Assembly: GCA_009774465.1 (NCBI GenBank)
Contig: VSNT01000001.1
Coordinates: forward strand, 32,630 to 96,629
DNA length: 64,000 nucleotides
Direction of reading: 5' to 3'
Source: Lachnospiraceae bacterium
GTDB taxonomy: Bacteria; Bacillota_A; Clostridia; Lachnospirales; Lachnospiraceae
Part shown: piece after piece, positions 53,119 to 60,655 of the stretch
Layout: every line of letters starts with the position of its first letter
Position numbering within the stretch: position 1 is the stretch's first letter
Made by a program: the position numbers and the translations under genes
Notes under the pieces: generated by a model
Database searches by the model: none
Told to the model about the DNA's origin: nothing
What the model saw: the letters and a program-made list of their open reading frames with translations, nothing else

Positions 53119-53985
53119 TTACCCGTAAGAGGCTACTCCCAACGCTGCCATATCACCCAGCTGCTCTCCCAACTGTGAGGGAACAATTCTGGCACTTTCC
53201 AGATTTGCCTGCAAAGCCTCTTTTTTCAATACCTTCTGCATAGAAGGTTCCATAAACTCTCTGGCACGGGTATAAATACTACCAATAATAACCACTTCCG
53301 GATTTAAAAGATCCAGTAATACTGCAACTCCTTTTCCCAGATCTTCCCCAATCTTTTCAAACAGCCTGATTGCTGCCTGATCCCCTGCAAGAGCCTTCTC
53401 ATGCAGTACCCTGGCATCTCCCAGGCCATATTGTGCAATGCCTCCACCGCTGCAATATCCCTCAAAAGAACCTTCCTTTCCGTAACCGATGTGGCCTTTT
53501 TCATAAATCCGCATATGTCCAATCTCACCGGCCATATTGCAGGTTCCGGAATACAATCCGCCATTTAAAATAAGCCCTGCTCCCATTCCTGTACCAAATG
53601 TAAGAAAGATTACATTCCGGCATCCTCTGCCTGCTCCATATTTCCACTCTGCAATAGCACACGCATCCGCATCATTTTTCAAATAAACCGGCACATGAAA
53701 CTGTTTCGTCAGAAGCTGTGTAATTGGAATTCTGTCCCATCCCTGCAGATTAGGGGGCGAAAGAATTACTCCCTCCTTATCATCCAGCGGCCCTCCACAA
53801 CTTATGCCAATAGCCTTTACTTCCGGTTCCATAAAACTTTCCGTAAATTTCATCATCTGGCTTAGCGTTTCTGTCACTGTGGTGGTCTTAAACTTTATTT
53901 TACCCAGAATATGCGCATTTTCATCTCCAAGTACCACTGCACATTTGGTACCTCCGATATCGATTCCTATGAACCTCTCTCCCAC
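53119..53985 (-). CDS. ROK-family sugar kinase
   Basis: A 288-residue ROK kinase: IGIDIGGTKCAVVLGD (phosphate-1), PLDDKEGVILSPPNLQGWD, LKNDADACAIAEWKYGAGRGCRNVIFLTFGTGMGAGLILNG (catalytic Asp and phosphate-2). The zinc motif usual in the family (C-x-C-G-x-x-G-C-x-E after GH) is absent: here GHIGYGKEGSFEGYCSGGG stands in its place. I use the GTG at 53985, eight bases after AGGAGG; the GTG at 53994 overlaps that site. First gene of the sugar operon, divergent from the ROK repressor. Probably phosphorylates the released hexose. Confidence 0.88.
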   Translation of the reverse strand: MGERFIGIDIGGTKCAVVLGDENAHILGKIKFKTTTVTETLSQMMKFTESFMEPEVKAIGISCGGPLDDKEGVILSPPNLQGWDRIPITQLLTKQFHVPVYLKNDADACAIAEWKYGAGRGCRNVIFLTFGTGMGAGLILNGGLYSGTCNMAGEIGHMRIYEKGHIGYGKEGSFEGYCSGGGIAQYGLGDARVLHEKALAGDQAAIRLFEKIGEDLGKGVAVLLDLLNPEVVIIGSIYTRAREFMEPSMQKVLKKEALQANLESARIVPSQLGEQLGDMAALGVASYG

Positions 53986-54183
53986 TTTTTTCACCTCCTC
54001 TGCTTCATTCCCTGAGGTTCTCTAAATCTTTTTGTATATATTATTTATTTATATCCTATCCCAATTATTTATTTTATTCAATTTAGTTCAAATTCTTTTA
54101 GTTTTTTGTGTATTTTTTACAATCAATTTTCTCTCTGCAGTCTTGTAATTTTCTTTTTTCGCTTTGATTAGTATATTTAAATA

Positions 54184-54231
54184 AATTAGATTTACTAATT
54201 GCTTGTTTTCCTGACCAAATCATTCTATAAT
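54184..54231 (+). promoter_or_regulatory. ROK-repressor promoter with candidate operator
   Basis: The palindrome AATTAG-ATTTA-CTAATT (54184-54200) lies directly before a promoter with TTGTTT (54203-54208), a 17-bp spacer and TATAAT (54226-54231). The gap between the divergent genes (53986-54270) is AT-rich; the palindrome is the best operator candidate in it. Confidence 0.55.
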
Positions 54232-54270
54232 CAATCTGTAAAGTACTTAAAATTTTTGTGAGGTGAATTC

Positions 54271-55476
54271 ATGAAAATACCCGAAACTACTTCCGACTTA
54301 AGCAGTTCTATCGATATTATGCTTGTACACCTGATTGCAACTTCCAGGCGTCCTGTTTCCAGAACGGATCTGGCAAATATAACCGGCCTTAGTAAAATGG
54401 CTGTAGGTAATCATGTTTCCACTCTCCTTAAAAAGGGAATTCTTTCCCAGGAAGAATCCCGGGCAAATCCTAATGGCAGTCTGGGACGTCATCCTGTCTA
54501 TTTAAAACTTTCCTCCACTTCTCCCTGTATTTTAGGGGTTTTAATTAAGCGCAACTATTGCCAGGCTGTTCTTACCAATATATCAGGAGAAATCATTGAT
54601 ATGGAAAAAATACTTTTTCCCCAGAGTTTGACTGCTGAAAGCCTGCTTGCTTTACTTTTTAAAATGACAGATTCCATAATTTCTCACTCACAAAGGCAGA
54701 TTATCGGATGCGGCATCTCCTGCATAGGTCCTATCAACAATATCACCGGATGTATTTTAAACCCTCCCGATTTTTATGGAATTGAAAACCTTCCCATTGT
54801 GTCTGCCTTTGAAGAACACACCGGACTCTCCACTTATCTGGTCCAGGATGCAAATGCCGGCGGACTGGCGGAAAAGCTCTATGGAAGAGGGATTCCCTAT
54901 GATGATTTTATGTACCTGCATATTGAAAACGGAATTGGCTTAAGTTTTATATTAAACGGCAGTCTTTTCACCGGCTTTTCGGGACAAAGCGGTGAGATTG
55001 GGCACACCTCTATTAATTTTAACGGTCCTAAATGCACTTGTGGAAATACCGGGTGTCTTGAATTATATGCAAATTTAAATCAAATGCAGGATAAGATATC
55101 GCAGCTTCTGCCAATTTTTAAAGAATCTCCCTTTCATAAAATAAAAAATCCGGACTGGAATCAGATTTTAAGTCTTGCTTCAGACAAAGATCCTATTGCC
55201 ATAGCTGCCCTGGATGAATTTTGCGGCTATCTTGCCCATGCCCTTGCCAATGTACTGACACTTCTGGACTTCTCTACGATTATCGTAGGATATAATTATG
55301 ATCATGGCTCAGACATCATAGAAAAAATGCTTGGCACCAGGCTGCGCCATTTTCTCCGCTCCTCCTCGGAAGACATAAAAATACTTCACTCACAATTAGG
55401 CGGAAATGCGCCGCTTATCGGCTCTGCCGCCATTGTTGCAAATGAAGTTTTTCAGCAGCGTCTCTGGAAAATCTAA
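54271..55476 (+). CDS. ROK-family transcriptional repressor
   Basis: A 401-residue regulator. The N-terminal winged helix-turn-helix (RPVSRTDLANITGLSKMAVGNHVSTLLKKGILSQEE, about 28-62) binds DNA; the ROK body contains the canonical zinc motif GHTSINFNGPKCTCGNTGCLELYAN. Proteins of this NagC/XylR type are released by a sugar or sugar phosphate. It is transcribed divergently from the kinase-importer-GH2 operon and should repress it. GTGAGGTG lies upstream of the ATG. Confidence 0.9.
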   Translation: MKIPETTSDLSSSIDIMLVHLIATSRRPVSRTDLANITGLSKMAVGNHVSTLLKKGILSQEESRANPNGSLGRHPVYLKLSSTSPCILGVLIKRNYCQAVLTNISGEIIDMEKILFPQSLTAESLLALLFKMTDSIISHSQRQIIGCGISCIGPINNITGCILNPPDFYGIENLPIVSAFEEHTGLSTYLVQDANAGGLAEKLYGRGIPYDDFMYLHIENGIGLSFILNGSLFTGFSGQSGEIGHTSINFNGPKCTCGNTGCLELYANLNQMQDKISQLLPIFKESPFHKIKNPDWNQILSLASDKDPIAIAALDEFCGYLAHALANVLTLLDFSTIIVGYNYDHGSDIIEKMLGTRLRHFLRSSSEDIKILHSQLGGNAPLIGSAAIVANEVFQQRLWKI

Positions 55477-55480
55477 AAGA

Positions 55481-56062
55481 CTACGGAAAACTGATTCCGG
55501 CTCCCACATTCGGCCTCATGGCGCAATATGCCCCATCTGCTATGAAAACTGCCAAAGCAAAAAGACATATGGCAATCCGCCATCCTGCCGATATTTTATC
55601 GTACAGCCTTTCATAAAAGGGCAGATACAGACATACCAATGCCGCACCTCCAATTCCAAAGGCTGCTGCTCCGACCAGGCAGATCCGTCCATTGATATTC
55701 AAAAAATGGCCTTCGTAATCCCACCACTTGATTCCAAAACGTCTCTCCAGAAAAAAGCTTGTAAGGTATTCCAATATGCTGCAGATGATTGTGGAAAACA
55801 TGAACACCCTGAAAGGCTTCTTTTTCATGGAACCAAAAAAGAGACATAATAAAAGTCCCCCAACACCGTAAATTGGCAGATAGGGGCCTCTATATACGCC
55901 TCTGTTTATAAATGCATGTTCTGTAAAAAAATACAACGCCACCTCCCAAAGCCATCCTAAATGGGCAATGGAAAAAAAGAGCAGCACATAATAATCAAAT
56001 TTATGGGATAATCTTATTTTCTTCATATCCCATAGGGTTTCCCAAATCATCCTTTTTATCAA
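55481..56062 (-). CDS. Putative ABC transporter permease-like membrane protein (CmpB type)
   Basis: A 193-residue membrane protein with five or so helices. The motifs GWLWEVALYFFTEHAFINRGVYRGPYLPIYGVGGLLL and LEYLTSFFLERRFGIKWWDYEGHFLNINGRICL identify the widespread Clostridia family usually named putative ABC transporter permease (CmpB). No partner ATPase is nearby and real transport function is unproved. It ends four bases from the convergent ROK repressor gene and starts one base after the preceding hypothetical gene. Confidence 0.85.
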   Translation of the reverse strand: MIKRMIWETLWDMKKIRLSHKFDYYVLLFFSIAHLGWLWEVALYFFTEHAFINRGVYRGPYLPIYGVGGLLLCLFFGSMKKKPFRVFMFSTIICSILEYLTSFFLERRFGIKWWDYEGHFLNINGRICLVGAAAFGIGGAALVCLYLPFYERLYDKISAGWRIAICLFALAVFIADGAYCAMRPNVGAGISFP

Positions 56063-56063
56063 A

Positions 56064-56771
56064 CTAAATTTCTATCTTTTCTTTCAATTTCAAAAAATAG
56101 CAGCTTCCATGATATAAACCGGCAGCATAGAGTCTTACTATAATCTCCCGCATACGCCCATCCAGCCTGTGGTAGCAGATCGCAGGCTCCCATAAAAGAC
56201 CTGAAATATACTCCCTCTGCTTTTCATTCAACGCTTCCATTACTGCAGCATACTCTTTTGTGTGTTTTTCGGTATTTTCTGCATCATGCTGCGCAGTATT
56301 TCCCCCTGTGTTCCCACTGCACAGCCCAAAACTGCAGGAAACATAAGCCTCTTTTTCACCGTTTGCCTTACATTTTTCGGCCAGAAGAAGCGCCAATTCC
56401 TCCGCCCTGCCTCCATGTCCTTTCCATGCAAAAAAATCTGCCGGCTCTCTCCAACTGATTTTTTCGACAGTTTTGCTTTCCGGAGTTATCAGCCGAAAGC
56501 TGGTTCTTCCAAACTTATCGTGATCTACCGTATAAACCGGCTTTTCATATTGTTTTCCACTCCCCGGCTCTTCTAAAAGTACTACCTTCGTATCAATAAG
56601 ATGCTGCCATAGTATCCTTTTTACCACCTCAAAAGGTGTGGGAAAGGTTAATTTTTCGCTGATCTGTTTTGCTGACAGGCTTAAATCTGCCAGATGGCGG
56701 ATTGCTCCGCCACTGGCAGCTTCCAGGGTAAAATTTGATAATGATTGTTGAAAATAATTTTGTTCACGCAT
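56064..56771 (-). CDS. Hypothetical protein
   Basis: A 235-residue soluble protein I do not recognise. The N-terminal part (ISEKLTFPTPFEVVKRILWQHLIDTKVVLLEE) could be a winged helix; the middle is Gly/Cys/His-containing and low in complexity; the C terminus is helical (KQREYISGLLWEPAICYHRLDGRMREIIVRLYAAGLYHGSCYFLKLKE). The ATG at 56771 lies five bases after the MerR stop; no clear ribosome binding site is seen, so it may depend on re-initiation. It lies between the MerR-type regulator and the CmpB-like gene. Confidence 0.6.
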   Translation of the reverse strand: MREQNYFQQSLSNFTLEAASGGAIRHLADLSLSAKQISEKLTFPTPFEVVKRILWQHLIDTKVVLLEEPGSGKQYEKPVYTVDHDKFGRTSFRLITPESKTVEKISWREPADFFAWKGHGGRAEELALLLAEKCKANGEKEAYVSCSFGLCSGNTGGNTAQHDAENTEKHTKEYAAVMEALNEKQREYISGLLWEPAICYHRLDGRMREIIVRLYAAGLYHGSCYFLKLKEKIEI

Positions 56772-56776
56772 AATTT

Positions 56777-57601
56777 TTAACTTCGAAATGCCCATACCAA
56801 AAACGGAAGTAATACAACTCCTACAATGAGTCCCGCTACAATGCTTCCCCTGGTAATCATAAGGAATAAAAGCAGGCAAAGCGGGAGCCATGCCACTTTA
56901 ATTATTTTAAACCATTTTCTGCGCGTTTCCGAGACAGGGGCAAATTCTTCTAATTCCTCCGGATGCGTCATTTGACAATGAATAATTGCTCCAAAACGTC
57001 CAAAGGTCCTTTCTGCTGTGTATTCTACTCCATCGATCTCAAAAACAGGATACAACCCTTCTTTGGTAATTACAAGATTTAAATCATTTTCTTTTGCATA
57101 AGTAAGCAGCGCCTCTGAAAATTCTTCCGGTTTCAAAGCCATATTATCCGGTACAAAGCTGAATTTCCTTTTATGCTCCATTTTTGTAAATTCCTTATAA
57201 TCATCCACAATTTTCATAAATTTTCCCCCCTTCGCTTCCATTTCGTCCATTTCCTTAAGAACTGCTGATGTATCCAGCTCCTCAAACTGTGTATGAAGCA
57301 GTTTTTTGCAGATTTTGACTCCGGCATCCAGTTCTTTTCTTCTGTTTTCAAGTTCCTCAAGGTGCTTTTGCATTAAGTCTTCCATAGGAAGTCTTTTTTC
57401 CAGCACTTCTCGGATATCTTCAATTGAGACATCTATCTTCCGCATCATCTTAATAGATTGAAGCCTTTCTACATCTTCCATATCATATTCCCTGTAGTTG
57501 TTTTCTAAATTTCTATTTGGATGAAGCAGCCCCTTCCTCTCATAAAAACGAATATTCTGTTTTGTAACGCCGCATTTACTTTCCAGCTCCTGAATGTTCA
57601 T
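56777..57601 (-). CDS. MerR-family regulator with C-terminal membrane segments
   Basis: A 274-residue regulator. The N-terminal HTH (MNIQELESKCGVTKQNIRFYERKGLLHPNRNLENNYREYDMEDVERLQSIKMMRKIDVSIEDIREVL) is clear, followed by a dimerisation coiled coil (to about 120). The C-terminal region contains a small folded domain and a hydrophobic end (WLPLCLLLFLMITRGSIVAGLIVGVVLLPFLVW) forming one or two membrane helices. A membrane-bound MerR is unusual; it could sense an envelope signal. Its own promoter has the long spacer typical of MerR targets. Confidence 0.85.
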   Translation of the reverse strand: MNIQELESKCGVTKQNIRFYERKGLLHPNRNLENNYREYDMEDVERLQSIKMMRKIDVSIEDIREVLEKRLPMEDLMQKHLEELENRRKELDAGVKICKKLLHTQFEELDTSAVLKEMDEMEAKGGKFMKIVDDYKEFTKMEHKRKFSFVPDNMALKPEEFSEALLTYAKENDLNLVITKEGLYPVFEIDGVEYTAERTFGRFGAIIHCQMTHPEELEEFAPVSETRRKWFKIIKVAWLPLCLLLFLMITRGSIVAGLIVGVVLLPFLVWAFRS

Positions 57602-57625
57602 CCGTTTCCTCCTTTCCGTACCCTT

Positions 57626-57656
57626 ACTATAAAGGATATACTTAGTATAAGGTCAA
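57626..57656 (-). promoter_or_regulatory. MerR-type promoter with 19-bp spacer and operator palindrome
   Basis: On the minus strand TTGACC (57656-57651) and TATAGT (57631-57626) are 19 bp apart. The spacer contains the 13-bp palindrome TATACT-A-AGTATA (57649-57637). This is the standard layout of MerR-activated promoters and implies autoregulation. Confidence 0.75.
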
Positions 57657-57682
57657 CAGTATTTTAAAAATAATTCAAAAAA

Positions 57683-57719
57683 ATTGTCAGGAAACAAATT
57701 AGCTTCATTTCCTGACAAT
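57683..57719 (-). terminator. Rho-independent terminator of the YwaF-like gene
   Basis: A perfect 12-bp stem, ATTGTCAGGAAA/TTTCCTGACAAT, is followed on the minus strand by TTTTTTT. It ends the transcript of the YwaF-like gene and separates it from the MerR unit. Confidence 0.8.
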
Positions 57720-57744
57720 CTTTTCTACTCATTTTATAAATACA

Positions 57745-58527
57745 TTACTGCATCAAGTTATTCAGTACGCCCACAATCCCCGTGATGCACACGCATAGCA
57801 CAGCCATCAGCAGGACAAGCGGCATCATCCACAAAAATTCAATCGGTATCATCCCTGTCAAAGCATCCATTACTACATTGCCTTCTAAACCGTATGTAAA
57901 GAAATAGTTGGCATCCGGATATACCGTCATGCGCAGTAGATGGTTCACTCCATGTGCCAGGCCACCCATAAGGACAAACAAAAACAGTATCCCGGGAATA
58001 TCCTTTATGCATGGACGATATATCCCCATAGAAGCAAAACTGACAGCCAGAACTACCACCAGAGCGTGAAACCCAAAATAACCCAAAGCCTTTATGGAAA
58101 ACAAGGGAATGTTCGAAAATCCGTCTATTGGCATCACCATAGCAATTGTCCCGAACACGATTCCCCCATAAAAGCAAAGTCCCTTTACGCTCCTACCTAT
58201 ACATGATTCCCCCATCCCAGCGGAAAAAATTGTAAGGATGGCAATTAAATTGCAAGGTTGTAATGGAAGCTCATTCCATACATGAAAATCAAAATCTGAA
58301 CAGAAAGCCAAAAGCGTTTTGTAAACCGCCAGATAAATTGTTACAAGTATCCCCAAAAACGATAGGAATTTCCAATTTCTTTTTCCCCGCCGAAGTCTCC
58401 ACAGGATGACAGCCATTAGAAAAACCAGCAACAGAACGCCCCACCATGCCCAATTAAATGGTGTAATAATCAAATCAAATACCGCAAAAATGTTGCCACC
58501 TCCCCCAGTACATAATGAATAATACAC
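57745..58527 (-). CDS. YwaF-family membrane protein
   Basis: About 250-260 residues with seven or so membrane helices. DFHVWNELPLQPCNLIAILTIFSAGM and GLAHGVNHLLRMTVYPDANYFFTYGLEG match the YwaF/TIGR02206 family of unknown function. The 5' end overlaps the PAS-CPBP gene by up to 58 bases. The start is uncertain: the GTG at 58527 has a poorly spaced site, while an ATT at 58491 lies seven bases after GGGGGAGG. In either case translation is coupled to the upstream gene. Confidence 0.75.
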   Translation of the reverse strand: MYYSLCTGGGGNIFAVFDLIITPFNWAWWGVLLLVFLMAVILWRLRRGKRNWKFLSFLGILVTIYLAVYKTLLAFCSDFDFHVWNELPLQPCNLIAILTIFSAGMGESCIGRSVKGLCFYGGIVFGTIAMVMPIDGFSNIPLFSIKALGYFGFHALVVVLAVSFASMGIYRPCIKDIPGILFLFVLMGGLAHGVNHLLRMTVYPDANYFFTYGLEGNVVMDALTGMIPIEFLWMMPLVLLMAVLCVCITGIVGVLNNLMQ

Positions 58528-59513
58528 AAGCCCCAGATATTTCCCTGCTTATGGTAGAAAATTCCCATAACGCCAAGAAGCAGCGATGCTGCCAGCATAT
58601 AAGGGAGTCCATAAGCGATATGGAGAACGCCGAACACAAGGGCTGATACCACAATGGACAAAAGCCCAGCATATTTTCCTGTGAAAATACGGTTCAGGTT
58701 TTCCTGCATCACGCCCCTTGCCAAAAACTCCTGCAAAACCACAGTAAGGGGATAAATAACATCTGCAAAGGTGCCCACGCTCCAGTCCCAGAATGGGGCT
58801 CCTTCCGGAAAAAAGCCAGGCGCAATCCTGAGAATGCCAATCTTGCCAATTACCAAAAGGACGCTTACTGCCACCGTAATTGCAATGTCCGGCACAAAAG
58901 TTTTCTTTATATTTACAACCTTAAGCCCTATATCCCGAATGGAAAAGCTGGTAGTTTTCAGAATAATAATGAACATGATGATGGAAATTCCCTCAATCAT
59001 CAGACTCATAACATGCCCCGGCGGCTCTATTCCAAGATAGCGCAGAAGACTCCATAGAAACAGATAAACGCACACGCAGATCATCAACACGGAAAACACC
59101 GTGGAAGCTTCCCTGCGCTGCCTGTTCAATTTGGCCACCTCGGTAATATCCGAAAATACCACTACTATGCCTATTTTTTTAATGCCATCCTCCCCATACA
59201 GAAAAGACGAAATAAGGCGAAAAGACTTCAGTTCCTGATTCTTCGCCTGATGGAAAACCTCTCCGGTATGCGTATTCTCTTTGTCATAAATGGCATCCAA
59301 AACAAACTGATGAAATCCGTCATTGATCTCATTTGTCTCGTTTTCCAGAAACACCCTGCTATAGTTCTCTCCGGACACACTCTCATCCACGCCAAGCATG
59401 CCACACCCCTTGCCATTGATATAGATAATTTTCCCATGCATGTCCACCACCAGGACACCGTCATTCATATCACGCAAAATCCGTGGAATAATCTCATTCT
59501 GTTCTGCTGTCAT
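58470..59513 (-). CDS. PAS domain fused to CPBP intramembrane protease
   Basis: A 347-residue fusion. Residues 8-130 form a PAS sensor domain (EIIPRILRDMNDGVLVVDMHGKIIYINGKGCGMLGV, then FSDITEV). A helical linker and about seven membrane helices follow, with CPBP (CAAX-like) motifs: PLTVVLQEFLARGVMQENL (here Q-E instead of the usual E-E), FGVLHIAYGLPYMLAA and GLCIIHYVLGEVATF, whose His residues would bind the metal or substrate. The ATG at 59513 has GGGGTG upstream. A cytosolic PAS sensor regulating an intramembrane protease is a plausible reading, but only inferred. Overlaps the YwaF-like gene. Confidence 0.82.
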   Translation of the reverse strand: MTAEQNEIIPRILRDMNDGVLVVDMHGKIIYINGKGCGMLGVDESVSGENYSRVFLENETNEINDGFHQFVLDAIYDKENTHTGEVFHQAKNQELKSFRLISSFLYGEDGIKKIGIVVVFSDITEVAKLNRQRREASTVFSVLMICVCVYLFLWSLLRYLGIEPPGHVMSLMIEGISIIMFIIILKTTSFSIRDIGLKVVNIKKTFVPDIAITVAVSVLLVIGKIGILRIAPGFFPEGAPFWDWSVGTFADVIYPLTVVLQEFLARGVMQENLNRIFTGKYAGLLSIVVSALVFGVLHIAYGLPYMLAASLLLGVMGIFYHKQGNIWGLCIIHYVLGEVATFLRYLI

Positions 59514-59566
59514 GTTTACACCCCGCATTTGTATCTTTATTGAATCCAATTTTATCTTACGTATGT

Positions 59567-59575
59567 ATTATAGCA
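59567..59575 (-). promoter_or_regulatory. Extended -10 promoter of the PAS-CPBP gene
   Basis: On the minus strand TGCTATAAT (59575-59567) is a perfect extended -10 element, about 54 bases before the ATG at 59513. The -35 region is poor. Confidence 0.5.
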
Positions 59576-59649
59576 AAAAGCCGCTCAAAAAATCGGTTTT
59601 GAGAAAATTGGTCAGTTTTCAGGGAAATTTGGTTGAAAAATTTTAAAAA

Positions 59650-59705
59650 CCTCAATAGTAAACCGAGATTCCCGTCCAAGAGGGAATCTCGGTTTACTAT
59701 TGAGG
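59650..59705 (-). terminator. 24-bp perfect hairpin terminator
   Basis: Arms 59650-59673 and 59682-59705 are perfectly complementary over 24 bp with an 8-base loop; CCTCAATAG and CTATTGAGG are the ends. On the minus strand it is followed by TTTTTAAAATTTTT. It ends transcription from the HD gene and its decayed downstream region. Such a long perfect stem is unusual for a simple terminator. Confidence 0.7.
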
Positions 59706-59983
59706 ATGTATTGACAGATTTCATAAATTCAGAACGACACAGACGGAACAGATTTCAGTTTCTATTTTCTAATCCAGATTTCCGCCATATTTTCTGCAGA
59801 CGGAAAGAATACTGGAGATGCCAATGCTTTTCCTTTCTGACAGACTACCGGAAAGATATTCCGCATTCTGGAGGTTCAGGACAGCCTCTGCGCAGTCATT
59901 TCTTTATTCTCATACATTCTCGTAAGAATAAGACGTACATTATTTTCTTTGATGCTTTTAGGTTTACTGGCATCTGTTTTCAT
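59706..59983 (-). pseudogene. Decayed gene fragments downstream of the HD gene
   Basis: On the minus strand an ATG at 59983 overlaps the HD stop as ATGA and opens 34 codons (MKTDASKPKSIKENNVRLIL...MTAQRLS) resembling the HTH start of ROK regulators. A different frame just downstream reads IGISSILSVCRKYGGNLD, like the C terminus of GHKL kinases, then stops. Neither is intact. The matches are short and could be wrong; what is clear is that no full gene survives here. Confidence 0.3.
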
Positions 59984-60567
59984 GTTCTGATATTTCCTTT
60001 TTTAATATGCTCTTTAATCAGTGCATCTGTCAGTTCAAACAGCTTCTGCGATCCTTCTTTCGTTTTATTATGTCTTGCATACACCCGGTCTGCCACTGCC
60101 TGATGCTCTATCCAGTCACTGCCATCATTGCTGGTATTTAGCAGTAATGGCTGCAAATTGTCCATTGCATGGGCAAATTTTGCTTCCGGCGTCTTACCTT
60201 CCTCAAACTCATCAAAAATATTCTGCAGCTCCTTTTTCTGGTCATCCGGCAGAAGGGAATAAATCCGCTCCCTTGCCGCATCCTCGCGGGCCTTCTTTGT
60301 TTTCATCCCCTCAATGTCATAGGCATAGGTATCGCCGGCATCAATTTCTACTATATCGTGAATCAGACACATAATCATTACTCTTCCAATGTCGATTTTC
60401 TCATTGGAATATTCTTTCAGAAGGTATGCCATGATTGCTATGTGCCATGCATGTTCCGCATCATTTTCATTTCTTCCGTGATCTGATAAATGCGTCTGAC
60501 GAAAAATACTTTTTTCCTTATCTATCTCCAGGATAAATTCCAGTTGTTTTTTTAAACGCTCATCCAT
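59980..60567 (-). CDS. HD-domain phosphohydrolase (YfbR/HDDC2-like)
   Basis: A 195-residue protein with the HD metal site: the His of NENDAEHAWHIAIMA, HD in MCLIHDIVEIDAGD and a later Asp in HAMDNLQPLL. The pattern matches 5'-deoxynucleotidase-like HD proteins that dephosphorylate nucleoside monophosphates. The ATG at 60567 follows GCAGGA by six bases. It lies between the restriction gene and the PAS-CPBP region. Confidence 0.87.
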   Translation of the reverse strand: MDERLKKQLEFILEIDKEKSIFRQTHLSDHGRNENDAEHAWHIAIMAYLLKEYSNEKIDIGRVMIMCLIHDIVEIDAGDTYAYDIEGMKTKKAREDAARERIYSLLPDDQKKELQNIFDEFEEGKTPEAKFAHAMDNLQPLLLNTSNDGSDWIEHQAVADRVYARHNKTKEGSQKLFELTDALIKEHIKKGNIRT

Positions 60568-60655
60568 AATAAATCCTGCCTTTCCCCTCAAAATTGATTT
60601 TCTGTCTGCATTTCAAACCGCTCCAGATACCGTTTACCCCAGCTTCCTTTATTAA

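Noticed and set aside
59633..60103. A 156-residue plus-strand frame
   Set aside because: Runs through a hairpin and the opposite strand of the HD gene; no ribosome binding site or recognisable domain.
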